NCBI GenBank assembly: GCA_030068075.1
Contig: CM057837.1
Location: 20,057,691 to 20,121,690 of the forward strand
DNA length: 64,000 bases
Direction: 5' to 3'
Origin: Paguma larvata
Lineage: Eukaryota; Chordata; Mammalia; Carnivora; Viverridae
This document shows positions 10,347-20,748 of this stretch, piece after piece. Position 1 is the first letter of the stretch, and every line of letters starts with the position of its first letter. A model generated the notes under the pieces. The model worked only from the letters and a program-made list of their open reading frames with translations, was not told the DNA's origin and did not search any database. Position numbers and translations under genes: made by a program.

Positions 10347-10711
10347 CTGTGACATTCCGCAGCTTTATTTTAATTACGCGACTTAACACTACAATCGTGC
10401 AGATTCCGTTCTGCTAAAAATAATATTTCATAGTTAGAGCACGTCAGTATTACTATTTTAAAGTTACATTTCCCCGAAATATTTCCAAATCGTTTTTTTT
10501 GAAAAAATTGCATGTCTGTTCCATGTGGACTTCACTTCTGAGATAATATCAAAAATCCGTAATTGTGTAGGCGGAACAAAATGCTTGTACGCGACTAGCC
10601 CTTGATGCCGTCAGACACAAAATAGAATCCATCGTCCAGGATAAAGTAGAATTTTTCATTCAGATGGCCTTTGGCCCAATAGATCCAATTAGAGAATTTA
10701 TCCGCATGAAG
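10347..10711 (-). CDS. Candidate minus-strand 3'-terminal exon, unknown gene
   Basis: On the minus strand a branch-point-like CACTAAC lies about 20 nt before an acceptor ending TTCTTATAG at 10712. After it the frame is open for 38 codons (10711 to 10598), then TAG at 10597-10595. The peptide is aromatic-rich (DKFSNWIYWAKG, then FYFILDDGFYFVSDG) and the codons have more G/C in third position than the AT-rich surroundings. About 225 nt past the stop lies AATAAA (10369-10364), then a CA cleavage candidate and a G/T-rich stretch. Together these resemble a complete terminal exon antisense to ADAM12. I do not recognise the peptide and no upstream exon was identified. A 38-codon open frame can occur by chance, so this is a candidate only; a pseudogene remnant or lncRNA end is possible. 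Confidence 0.3.
10364..10369 (-). terminator. AATAAA polyadenylation signal for the antisense exon candidate
   Basis: Canonical hexamer on the minus strand, about 225 nt past the candidate stop codon. A G/T-rich stretch lies about 50 nt downstream (around 10293-10313). AATAAA is common in AT-rich DNA, so its weight comes only from its position. Confidence 0.3.
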
Positions 10712-10884
10712 CTATAAGAACTCAAAAGTTAGTGTTGAAGCTAGATAAATGTGAGTATTTATCCAGCACAGGGGAGAAGCCGGTTAGCCAGCAGGTAGCC
10801 TGTCGGCACCCTGTTTCATGGCCGCAGGCTGGGGGGGTCTGCCTTGCGTTCAGGGGTGTTCACTGTAGAATATTTCAGCTAAAT
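10712..10884. other. Unique intronic DNA
   Basis: Holds the upstream acceptor context of the antisense candidate; nothing else recognised. Confidence 0.4.
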
Positions 10885-11090
10885 CGATAGGAGGAGATTG
10901 GTTAAATAAATTAGGACTCAGCCATGAACTAGTGTTACTGTGCAGCAATGAAAGGTGCTGGTGGGGCTCTTTCTTATTGTAAAAAGATATAATCAAAATA
11001 AACAGCACGTTAGGTAATACTTTACATGGTCTTCGGTTTTTATTTTAAAATTCTGCACCTGCACGTGTCGCTCTGAGTAGGACCGTATTC
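10885..11090 (+). mobile_element. Old LINE fragment (L1M or HAL1-like)
   Basis: The phrases 'attggttaaataaattagga', 'gtgcagcaatgaaagg' and 'ataatcaaaataaaca' match the order of old L1/HAL1 ORF2 3' sequence (ggttaaataaattatggt, cagc..tgaa). Strongly diverged; ends approximate. Confidence 0.4.
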
Positions 11091-11230
11091 ATGTTTTACA
11101 ACCAGAAAATATTCCCATTAAAATTAGGAAAACTTTTTATATTGAAGGAAAAAAAAATCTAAAATCTGAAAGGTTGGAAAGAAGAATACTGGAGTGTTTA
11201 TTATTCATGAAAAGGAAAGGTTGTATTTTA

Positions 11231-11449
11231 TTTATTTATTTTTTTAATGTTTATTTATTTTTGAGAGACATAGAGACAGAGCGTGAGCTGGGGAAGGGCA
11301 GAGAGAGAGGGAGATACAGAATCCGAAGCAGGCTCCAGGCTCCGAGTCATCAGCACAGAGCCCGACGCGGGGCTCGAACTCACAGACCGTGAGATCATAA
11401 CCTGAGCCGAAGTCGGATGCCTAACCGACTGAGCCACCCAGGCGCCCCA
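11231..11449 (-). mobile_element. Feliform tRNA-Lys SINE with target duplication
   Basis: Antisense full-length copy ending in GAGCCACCCAGGCGCCCC. The perfect 16-bp target duplication GAAAGGTTGTATTTTA lies at 11215-11230 and 11450-11465. Low divergence implies a relatively young insertion. Confidence 0.96.
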
Positions 11450-11465
11450 GAAAGGTTGTATTTTA

Positions 11466-12639
11466 AAAAGGCCTCCAGCAACTCCCAAACGGCTAGAAAG
11501 CCCTATGCGTTGAATACTGGGTCTTTAAGTATCCTGAAATCTATTTTAATTAAAAACCGATTTGGAAATCAGAACCAACATAAAGGTAGCCTCAGTGTCT
11601 CAAATCATAAGAGCCATATAATCCAAAGCTAATACTAAAAGAGGGTCACCTAATTAACCCCACTCAAAAACTCATCACGTATCCTAATTCTCCATGAAGC
11701 GGGGTGCAATTTGTATTAAATAGTTGTTTCAGGGAATCTCTTTTATTTGCCTCCTAGCATCCCTAATTTGTGCAAAGACCGGATGCTGTTCACTTAAAAT
11801 CTGTGTTTGTAGAGCCATAATTGAATGTTTAAAGAAACTCATAGCTTCCCCAGAGAAGCATTTTTCACAGGGTTGCTGTCTGCCTCCGGAACCGCGGGGA
11901 TCGCTTTATGACCTACCGTAACTCTCCTGGGTCCCCGTGGGCTCTCAGGCCATCCCTCAAACAGGTGCTCTGTGCAACTGCATCTTTGATCAAAATGCTT
12001 TATTGGACAGGCCGGCCAGCTTAGACGCCGGTTTTTCCAGTTCAGGATAATTAGAAGTGATGGCCGTAGATCACACTCCCCACATTCCTCGGATCCATTG
12101 AGCTTTCTGTGTTTTGAGCCTTGGCCCATCACCGGCTGGAGGCAGGTGCTGGGGGAAGGTCCACGGCCCACTGAGTTTATACTTGCCCGTCTTCGCACTG
12201 GAAGAACTCTGGCATCGATTTTTATTCTGTCTGGAATAATTCCATACATCTCTTAAGGGGGAAATGTAATTAATATTCACTCAAACAGAAGCAGAAAGGA
12301 CATTTTAAATTTGTCAGGCATGGGCGTAAATATTTGGGAAGGGGTTTATCCGACAGCGTCTCTCAGAGCGTCCTGATGCGGGAGGGAGAAATGCAGAGCC
12401 GGTGCGGAGATAGCGTCGGATAGGTTAGAGGTTGGCGAACCCATGGTTCGCGTTGACCCAAACTTTGTTGGACAGTTGGACTGAGATGCGGTCGGTGGCC
12501 ATGGGGCTGTATACTAGGCTTTGTCCCAGCCCACAGCTTCCTGAGCCATCTCTATGAAGACATCAAAGGTGCACCGATCTTGCTTCTCGTCGCCACACTG
12601 GAGGGGTAACTGCTCTGCGTCACAGAACCTGGATTATAG
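11466..12639. other. Unique intronic DNA
   Basis: About 1.2 kb without recognised repeats or exons. Open frames of up to 136 codons at 11839-12249 (minus) have no coding signature or splice context. Confidence 0.4.
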
Positions 12640-12880
12640 AGATTTCAGTGGTGTGGCTCAATGGGCCAACACTAACAAGATGAGATTTAGCGAGGGTAAA
12701 TGTAAAGTCCTATGCGCGGGTTAGCGGGAAACAGATGCTGTAAGTTCAGAAGGAAATTTACTCGTAGTTCTCATGAATGAGACCCACAAACTCAACTTAA
12801 GTCCCCAAGGCCACGTGACTGCTCTAAGGTGACTGCCACCCGTGTGTGTGCGTGGGTGCCCGTGGCGGCCCTAAACCAGA
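12640..12880 (+). mobile_element. CR1/L3-like LINE fragment
   Basis: The run 'aagatgagatttagcgaggg' plus TAAATGTAAAGTCCTATGCG followed by 'ctcatgaatgagacccacaa' and 'ctcaacttaag' matches the remembered CR1/L3-type mammalian LINE coding region. Very old, so family assignment is tentative. Confidence 0.4.
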
Positions 12881-12929
12881 GCTGGTGTTGTCCTGTTGTG
12901 CAGTGACCCTGTCAGGTCACTGAACCCTC

Positions 12930-13135
12930 CGAAACACTCCCCCTATGCTGCTCCATGCACGATCTCAGAGAATGGCTTGCTACAGTTCTATTCCTACCAG
13001 TGGACTTCCCTTCCCTGTCCCACCAACCAGAGATGTCCTGAAGGCCAGGATCTCAGCTTCCCCCTCCACCTGATTCCCCAGGTTCTGGCTGGTAGTGGGC
13101 ACTTGATACGCACTTACCATATGAGTGAATGACGG
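12930..13135 (+). mobile_element. L2 LINE 3' end
   Basis: The phrases 'ctgaaggccaggatctcagc', 'ccaggttctggctggtagtg' and 'gggcacttgatacgcactta' ending 'gagtgaatgacgg' correspond to the L2 3' terminus in sense orientation (agggcagggac.., cagcac.., gtgcctggcac.., ..ttgaatgaatga). Confidence 0.55.
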
Positions 13136-13944
13136 AATGCGGGCAGTCCCCACCAAGCCAGAAGTGAGTCACCAGGAGGTTGAGGGTCTGTCTTGGGTGG
13201 TGTAAGAAACTAATTACTCAAAGACAAAGCTTTTGGAAAGGACACGGGGCCCAGGCTTCGAAACCCAGCTTCATTTCTGACAACAAGCTGCTTACCTTCT
13301 CTGTTTCCTCACCTGCAAGAAGGAAGACAAGTCTGTGTACACTCGGTGCTGAAAGATTCAAGCTCGTGTTAGTTTCCATGATCAGGTCTGAATGACTTGG
13401 TGACCTATTCCTGTGCACCCAGTGATATTTATTATTTTGCCTAAGTATACCCATTGCCTTCACTGAAACTATGTCCTGCTTCAACCTTTATAAATTAGTA
13501 GCGATCAGATCATGCCTAATCTTTGCCTTCGAGTCTTGGTGATAGCCAAATAGTCTGATTCTGGCAAGAGCTGGAGAGGATTAGCATGCTAAGTCTTTGG
13601 GTCCCTGTTGCTTTAACAGTCTTAATTTCACAATCTTGACATCTTTAGGAATTAAACATTTTTAAGTTTTGGTGCATTGAGTGCTATTTTCTTTTTTAAT
13701 TTCTACTCTTACAGAGGAAGCCCAGCCTACCTGTTAGAAGTTCCAGCTGTAATTTACTGGGGGGAGGTTCTAATTATTGACTGAATTACCTTACCGGGGA
13801 CAAAACCGTATCTCAGAAACTCTTCTGTCTACTTGCATGGTCTTGTCTCCCAGCTGCTTCCCTTTACCATCCGTAAATCTTTATTAACTCAAATGATTAA
13901 TAATAAGTTGATAACAAATCAATGAAATCATTTCTTTGTTCAGT
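13136..13944. other. Unique intronic DNA with a possible MIR trace
   Basis: The piece at 13225-13330 has MIR-like order ('aacccagcttcatttctgac', 'ttctctgtttcctcacctgc') but is too decayed for a firm call. The rest is unrecognised AT-rich intron. Confidence 0.35.
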
Positions 13945-14740
13945 TAGTTGTTTGTTCAGAAATGTTTATTTAGTACCAGACACTTGTGGTTGGCACTGGA
14001 GATAGAGTAAGTAAACGAGGCCAAGTCCTTGTCCCCTTGGAGGTCAGTCACGGAGCCCAGCGCTACTCGGGTCATCACAAAACAATAATGAAAGACAGCG
14101 GGGCGGAGAGCTGAGGAGGACAAGTGTGAGGCCCAGCGTGGCCTAGGGAAGAAAGCCGTGGGATGAAGCAGCATCTGAACTACGCACGAATAGGAGCGAG
14201 CCAGGTAAAGGAGGGCAGAGGGTAGAGGGTTCCCAGAGAAGGAGGAGCTGGCATTAACATCCTGGCGGGGGGAGGAATTTTGAAGTGTTTTGAAAACTAA
14301 GAGAGTCGGCGTGCTAGTGTGTGAGAGGGAGACGGTAAGAGAGAAGTGGAAGCCGGCCCATCCAGGACCTCGTGCTCCATGATAAGGCCCTCAGCTTTTT
14401 CTCATTGGGACAGTGGTACCCCGTGGAAGCAAGGCCTGTAAGCAGGGCAATGACGTGATCAAATTCAGTTTTTACAACAGCATTCCGGCTACATGTGACG
14501 ACGAGACTGGGGGAGGTGAAGAGTGGGTTGGACAAGAGGCTGTTTGTCGCCGGTGCACAGGGAAGAGCTGGTATTGGCTCCAAGCAATGGAGAATTCATG
14601 GAAAGGAATAGATGAGTGATGTTCAGCAGCAAGAATGGGCAGAAACTGACGAGCAGTTGGATGCCTGGGGGATGGAAAGGATGATTCGTACACATGAAAG
14701 GCTAGAACATCGATGATCTTTGATCAGAATAGAGAACTCT
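13945..14740 (-). mobile_element. Long L2 LINE fragment, antisense
   Basis: Starts with the reverse complement of the L2 3' end ('gtttatttagtaccagacac', 'ggcactggagatagagtaag') and continues in correct order through 'gctgaggaggacaagtgtga', 'gcaatgacgtgatcaaattc' and 'tggatgcctgggggatg'. At about 800 bp it is one of the longest L2 pieces in the window. Confidence 0.6.
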
Positions 14741-15059
14741 AGGAAAAGACCAAAAACTTGCCCTTTGAGCAATGGCTGGGGACAGCAAGACGTGGATCAT
14801 GGGCACGGTCCTTAGTCTTGCAGAAGGGTGGACTTTTGGGCCTAACAGAACCCACTGGGAGGTGACCTGTGGAAGGTTATCACGTGGAACGGGTGATATT
14901 GACATGACATGACATGACATTTCTTTGGGATCTGTGGATGTTTGTGTGGCTGGCCTAAGTGTAGCAGTGTCTGGGGGCTGTGAGCTGAAGAGCACCAGCC
15001 TGCGGTGGATGGGACATCGTGAGGCCTTGGCCATGACCCTGAGAGTGTCCGGATGGCTG
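14741..15059. other. Unique intronic DNA with a short TGACA repeat
   Basis: Contains four units of TGACA around 14901-14920 (GACATGACATGACATGACAT). Nothing else recognised. Confidence 0.45.
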
Positions 15060-16559
15060 TCACAACCCAAGGCAATGTCAGTGTTTCCTGTGATATCTGG
15101 GTGGCAACACAGTGGGACGAGCCTGTAGCTTCGAGGCCTGCTCCAGGACCTGTTTCACGTCCTTCCTGCAGTCTGTCTCCATGTAGCAGGTGCTCCCCTA
15201 CCAGGAGTACATACCAGACAACCCTACCCTCCTTCAGATCTGTCTGGGGTATTGTTTTGGGACCACCAGCACCAGGATCACCGGGGACCTTGTTCCAAAG
15301 ACAAATGTCTGGCCCCGTGTCTCTCTATTGAACCAGAATCGCCAGTTCCAGGGCCTGAGGATTGTATTTTGGATACATTCCTCAAGGAGTTATATTCATA
15401 ACTGGCCACATGAAGCTGTTTACATTAATTTAAATAAAATTCAAACTTCAGTTACTTGGTAACACTAGCCACAGTTCACATGTTCATTGCCACACATGGC
15501 CGTATGAACATTTCCATTATGGCAGAAAGTTGTGCTGGAGGTGCTGGGGTGGGCAGGGAAATGCCAGCCCACCGGATCCTTCCAGGCTGGGATTTCTGTC
15601 TTGGCTGATGCATTGCCCATGGGAATAATGGTCTTTCCTACAGGGAGTGACCACAGCCCTTCAGGTTGCCTGATTCCAGCAGCACCCCTGCTTTGTAGCT
15701 TTGGGCTGTACCAGACGGGTCTCCTCTGCACTTGGATGAAGTGGAGAAAGGACAGTGGAAAATTCTCTACCTGTGACTGTAGACTCATGCAGTTGATGGA
15801 CTTCAGGGGTCTGCTAACCAGACCAAACTCCTTCTGAATTAAGTTAAAGTCTCTTAACATTTAAGAATTCTTTCTAATTGGGCTAAATTTTGTTTGCTGA
15901 GTAAGAACTGTGTTCCCTTGAGCTTCCTTCCTTCCTCATCTCAGTCTTTAAAGTTATACAGACATTGGAAAAGGTCAGAACACCATTTTTAGAGTTTTTG
16001 GTTCCCCAGTCTGTCTTAACTTTAAAGTGCCTTAGCTGGTGAAGATCCACCTTTCCAAAGCAGTGCCCCTCTGTAATTCCAGTTTGAGAGTATGGTGTCC
16101 TTGAATGGACTTCTTTACAGTTTTAAGGGTTTGACAAGGTCACTTGAGATGAAAGTGGATTTCCAAGTCTAATTAGGTCACTTCCAGTCCTTAACTTCTT
16201 GTGCCCCAGGTTTATGATTTTCTGATGAAAATTTTGCGCATCCTCAGGGCTCTTTTCCAGAACACCCCATCCCAAATGGGTAGTAATGGTTGTCCTGGCT
16301 ATGTCCAGGGGGTCTCTGGTGCCTTGGGGGTGATCCAGTGTGGTCATCGTGGTTGTCATCTGACCACCCCTTCCCTGCAGTGTGGCCAGTGCGGTGACAT
16401 GCAGATGCTGTGCAGGCTGGTGTATTTATGGCAAGTCCCTTGCCTTTTTCTAGTTGACACATCCTCAATAGAAAGGCCATAGTTCCTCTGTTTGTGTGAC
16501 ATAATGACTCTTCATTGATCAGGTAAGACAAAAAGACTAACTCTCCAGAAAGCTTGGAT
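15060..16559. mobile_element. Unclassified repeat-like sequence
   Basis: This 1.5-kb stretch has long frames on both strands interrupted by stops and reads like a decayed retroelement, and it adjoins an L1M-like block. I could not name a family, and no conserved retroviral or LINE motif was recognised. It could also be unique DNA. Confidence 0.25.
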
Positions 16560-17130
16560 CACTTTTTGGCAGTTGGAATGTTTGAATCAGTGTATAAACA
16601 CAGCCCCACATTGCATTTGGTTGCTACAGCTCAGTCTTTTTTTAATAGTCCTTCTTTTTAATTCTTGCCTTTGAAATCTTGCAATCCTTGTGAATGAAAC
16701 CAGGTTGCTTGTCTGAGAATTTTTCATATGCTAGCTTGCTGACTTCATCCCCATGGTGTCATCTAGCCTGTTCCTCTATCCCCTGGATTTTCTGTTAACG
16801 AGTAGTTACATCTACGGCCTTGAGAAGATTCAGGCTCTGGTGTTTTGGTAGGACAACATCATGGGTGGTTCTGTGTCCTTCTCTGACACCACATCAGGAA
16901 TTTCGTGATGTTGGACCAAACACTGGGCTCAGGACTCATCCTGAGGCTTCTGTTCACAAAACTCCATTCGAACCTTTACCCGCCAGGGTCAGTGGCCATC
17001 AACAATGACTGCTTAGATCAACTCTTTCTTTAGGTCTTACAAAGGGATGATGTTCTAATTCTATCACTCCTTCTTCATTTGTTAGTTGGAATTCTTCTAC
17101 AGAGAAGAACTTTCCCTCATCGACTGTTGG
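16560..17130. mobile_element. Ancient LINE-like repeat (probably L1M 3' region)
   Basis: The ordered phrases 'cattgcatttggttgctaca', 'aagattcaggctctggtgtt', 'acatcatgggtggttctgtg', 'caacaatgactgcttagatc', 'gttctaattctatcactcct' and 'gttggaattcttctacagag' match a widespread old mammalian repeat remembered as an L1M-type 3' region. The family name and orientation are uncertain; repeat identity is fairly sure. Confidence 0.5.
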
Positions 17131-17697
17131 TTACCCTGAAGTTTGGGGAAAAGGCAGGAACACCTTTAATCATTGCTCGGCCTTTGCCTATTGGTGGCTA
17201 CTGTATTTCTCAAATTTAGCACCTCGCACTTGGAGCTTCACAGTCCCCCATTGGGCACCCACATTCATGACAGGCTCCCTCGGGGTGCAGAGGAGCCTGT
17301 CCGCGAGCAGCTGCTGGGGTGCAGGATATAAGCCTGACTCTGAAACCCCTCCATAGAGACCCTAATGTTCTTGTTCTTTTAAAGCAAACATGTCCCTGCA
17401 TCCTGCACGGAAGTAGATACTCAGGGGTCAGAATAAGAAAGCAGGAACTGGTCCCAGCCTTGCCAGCATGAAAACGAGGGCTCTGAACTGGAGTCCAGAC
17501 CTCCCCTGTCCCTCAAGGGCTGTTTCCATGCCACTGACAATGGCGAATTAAGGAAACTGTTTCACCGACGAGCAGACTGAGTCAGAAGAAAGGAAAGTGG
17601 CAGTGAATTCTTCAAAGACCACAGCCCAAAAGGACATGCTAGCCACACTTGTGCAAAAGAAGTGGTAGCCACACTTGTGCAGATGCACCTGACAGAT
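17131..17697. other. Unique intronic DNA
   Basis: Unrecognised. A 16-bp direct repeat, TAGCCACACTTGTGCA, lies at 17640-17655 and 17666-17681. Confidence 0.4.
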
Positions 17698-17795
17698 AGA
17701 AGGGTGAATGGATAAAGAAGCTGTGGTATACATATACAATGTTATGAAATAGTCACTTTTTCTAAAATGACTATGAAATAGTCACTTTTTCCCAT
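17698..17795 (+). repeat. L1-like sliver with a 20-bp direct repeat
   Basis: The start ('aatggataaagaagctgtgg', then TATACATATACAATG) resembles an L1 ORF2 3' fragment. TATGAAATAGTCACTTTTTC occurs at 17743-17762 and again at 17772-17791, a 29-bp period local duplication with perfect core copies. Confidence 0.5.
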
Positions 17796-18469
17796 TACTG
17801 TGCTGGTAGATTTCACTGTGGGTTGCAGTGGGCTGAACATAAGTGGAGAAGAGAATTTCTTTATTTTTATTAAGATTTTCTTCCTTATGAAAAACATGTG
17901 GGCAGATAGAAGAAGATAGAAGAGCAACTCTCACAGTAGGAGACTTATTTTGGGAGACAATTTTTCTATGCATGGCATTAATCCCACAGAACTTCTAAGG
18001 CCGCCCCTTCAGTCTCAACTGGCCCGAGGGTTTCATTGGTCAGTTTCTTGGTTTTTCTTTAAAAATCTGACAGTCTCCAATGGAGATTCCCTTTGTGCTA
18101 TGTTAGTGACCAAGCAGTGCCCAGGTGACAAATCTCAATGCCACAGAAATTCCCTCAGGAGTTGTGGGATATGGTTTTAATGCAGGGTTTTCACAAAATA
18201 ATGAATTAGTACCATATTTAGTAAAGTGGTTCTGGTGGTATTTTACATTCATATTGATCAAATATATAAAATATTAGGAAGTTGGTTAAGTGAAAAAATG
18301 TGTATTAAAATTTTATGTATATAGGAAAAAAATGATATTAAAAACTTACTAATACTACTATCCCTATACTAGAATATATTTGAAATACACTTAAATTTTG
18401 GATCAAATTTATTATCGTACCAAACAGGATCATGCTGATGACTTAATCACATTACTTCTTATGCTCTAT
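17796..18469. other. AT-rich intronic DNA
   Basis: Unrecognised AT-rich sequence up to the insertion site of the L1 at 18470. Confidence 0.4.
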
Positions 18470-19022
18470 AAATATTTCTTCAATCACACATGGCCAGATT
18501 TCATTCTTTCTCATTGCTACGTAGTATTCCATTGTATATGTATACCACAGCTTCTTTATCCATTCATCAGTTGGTGGACATTTAGTCTCTTTCCATGATT
18601 TGGCTATTGTCGAAATTGCTGCTATGAACATTGAGGTACACGTGCCCCTATGCATCAGCAGTCCTGGATCTCTTGCATGTGTGGCAACATGGATGGAACT
18701 GGGGGATATTATGCTGAGTGAAGTAAGTCAGGCAGAGAAAGACAGATGCCATATGTTCCCACGCATAGATAGACTTTGGAAGACGTAACAGAGAACCAGG
18801 GGGGAGGGGAAAAGGGGAAGGGGGAAAAAAAAGCCACAGAGAGGAAGAAAGACATGACATGAGAGACTCTCAAAGAATAAGAACGAACTGAGGGGAGAGA
18901 TGGGTGTGGGAGGGGGGAAAGTGGGTGATGGGCACAGAGAAGGCCACTAGTTGGGTTGAGCACTGGGTGTTGTATGGAAACCAATTGGACGATAAATTAT
19001 TAAAAAAATACTTCTTCAATCA
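18470..19022 (+). mobile_element. L1 insertion with 5' inversion (twin priming) and target duplications
   Basis: Carnivore L1 ORF2 end plus 3' UTR. The downstream part (about 18677-19005) is in + orientation, starting ATGGATGGAACTGGGGGATA and ending 'ataaattattaaaaaaa'. The upstream part (about 18487-18676) is antisense to L1, running 'catggccagatttcattc' to 'cagcagtcctgg'. Such a head inversion is the signature of twin priming. The target duplication is 17 bp with one mismatch: AAATATTTCTTCAATCA at 18470-18486 and AAATACTTCTTCAATCA at 19006-19022. The open frames inside are ORF2 remnants only. Confidence 0.85.
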
Positions 19023-19037
19023 AAAGTCTGTATTTTT

Positions 19038-19239
19038 TTTAATGTTTGTTTATTTTTGAGACAGAGACAGAGCATGAGTGGGGGAGGGGCAGAGAGAGAG
19101 GGAGACACAGAATCAGAAGCAGGTTCCCGGCTCTGAGCTGTCAGCACAGAGCCTGACGCGGGGCTCGAACTCACGGACTGCGAGATCATGACGTGAGCCA
19201 AAGTCGGACGCTCAACTGACTGAGCCACCCTGGAGCCCC
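19038..19239 (-). mobile_element. Feliform tRNA-Lys SINE with target duplication
   Basis: Antisense copy with a perfect 16-bp target duplication AAAAGTCTGTATTTTT (19022-19037 and 19240-19255). It inserted immediately beside the 3' target duplication of the L1, so it is next to it but not inside it. Confidence 0.94.
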
Positions 19240-19255
19240 AAAAGTCTGTATTTTT

Positions 19256-19654
19256 GCATTGGACCATAAATTACCTGCATAGATGTTACACAGATCTCTT
19301 TTTGCTTGGAAAATTATTTTTCCAGAACTGATGCTTTTTCCAAAGTAGCCTTTCTTATAAAACTTAAATGTAATCATTGATGTAGATGGCCATATATTAT
19401 TAATTAGCTAATTAATTGGTTTTTGCTCTGTATATCTCAGAAAAGATTCAAATTTGCTTAAAAAAATGACAATCAGTTGATTTCCTCTAGATGTATGGGG
19501 TATCCCCACCACCAACCAACGGATGCTTCTGCTGTTTCCAGAGCAGCAGTTTTAATCCATATTGTGACAGAAGTCACAGATATGAGCATTGAGGGAATTG
19601 GGGTATAGGCCTGTCATTGCTCTCCTTCCATCCACCCAGGAGCAAAGAGATTTA
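19256..19654. other. Unique intronic DNA
   Basis: No feature recognised. Confidence 0.4.
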
Positions 19655-19790
19655 GTATGGTATAGGGGTAAAGCATTGAATCAAGATGGAAACATGAAAT
19701 TTCTGGTATTGATAAGCTTTGTGACTTTCACCAAATTAATTAACCCTTCTAGTCCTGATTTCTCTTATCTGTAATCTGAAACAAGTAAAG
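19655..19790 (+). mobile_element. MIR SINE fragment
   Basis: Order 'ataggggtaaagcattgaat', 'agctttgtgactttcaccaa', 'attaacccttctagtcctga', 'cttatctgtaatctgaaac' follows the MIR consensus (ggttaagagc.., tgtgaccttgggcaa.., taacctct.., ctgtaaaat). Confidence 0.5.
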
Positions 19791-19794
19791 GGGA

Positions 19795-19995
19795 CACTCC
19801 AGTTGTGTACTGTACACACATATAGTTGTAAACTAAGTAAGTCATGGGAATGAAAAGTACAGTGTAGGGTATATTGTGGAAAGTATTGTAACATATGGTG
19901 AACATTTCACAATGTATGTAATTGTTGAATCACGGAGCTGTACACTTGAAATGAATTTAATGTATGTCAACTGTACTTCAATTAAAAAATGTAAA
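19795..19995 (+). mobile_element. L1M 3' end
   Basis: 'gtaacatatggtgaacattt', 'cacaatgtatgtaattgttg', 'aatcacggagctgtacactt', 'gaaatgaatttaatgtatgt' and 'caactgtacttcaattaaaa' are the characteristic L1M-type 3' terminal words in sense order. Confidence 0.7.
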
Positions 19996-20220
19996 ATCAA
20001 GATACTTCCCAAATATTTTTTAAAAAGATAATAATGGCTTATCAGCTTGGGAGCTGGGTTGGATAGTTGTCAAGGGGCACACTTCCCCACTCAGATCTAT
20101 GGCCTCACTAATTTCCTGATTTAGAACGCATTCTTGTCCCAGAGGAATTCTTGAACTGCCCACACTGGGAGAAACTTCACTCGTGATACTAGATGAGGAA
20201 TCACGTACAGCATGTTATCC
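19996..20220. other. Unique DNA left of an inverted repeat arm
   Basis: No repeat recognised; similarity to the second arm starts sharply at 20221. Confidence 0.4.
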
Positions 20221-20497
20221 TTAAGCATCGAGACCAATTAGACAATTCCTGTGAGAGCCAAGGTTTCGTATTTAGTTGTATTTTAGTGAACCAGGAAACC
20301 CTGAGTGAGTAGCTCCTTCCGTGGGGCTCTGAGCTCTGCTCCCTGGAGACCTAAGAATTCTGTTCTGTTGGGAGATTTAAATATGTCAGATTATGTATCT
20401 AAGGGAGATATGTGTGCTCAGGGGAAGCCCGTGGCCAACACAAGAAAACAAATGTGGAATACCACGCTGTGGGATAAAGACACGGCAGGAAGCATCA
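20221..20497 (+). repeat. Inverted repeat, left arm (pairs with 23998-24263)
   Basis: Aligned by eye to the reverse complement of 23998-24263, it shows about 18 mismatches over 266 aligned bases (93% identity) plus 9-bp and 2-bp indels. The first 23 bases (TTAAGCATCGAGACCAATTA and on) are identical. It matches no repeat family I know. It could be a local inverted duplication or two copies of an unlisted carnivore repeat. Confidence 0.8.
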
Positions 20498-20746
20498 ACC
20501 CTTGGCCTGAGGTATAGATGGCGTTTGTTAGAAGCTGGAGAACCTTCATAACACAATGATACATGATCATCACCTTAACCCCCTTAACATCTTTGAAAAT
20601 ACTTTTTGAAACAAACGTGGTGACAGAGGAAAGGCACTGAGGTGCCTCGAGGATGCGAGTTACGTTCTGTTTCTTAAACCAAATGATGGGGGTGTGAGTG
20701 TTCCTTTTCCACATCCTTTTGTATAGATACACTACAGGTCACAAAC
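20498..20746. other. Unique intronic DNA
   Basis: No feature recognised. Confidence 0.4.
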
Positions 20747-20748
20747 AC

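Noticed and set aside
15060..17130. An intact endogenous retrovirus
   Set aside because: Despite long broken frames, no recognisable retroviral motif or paired LTRs was seen; it is called repeat-like only.
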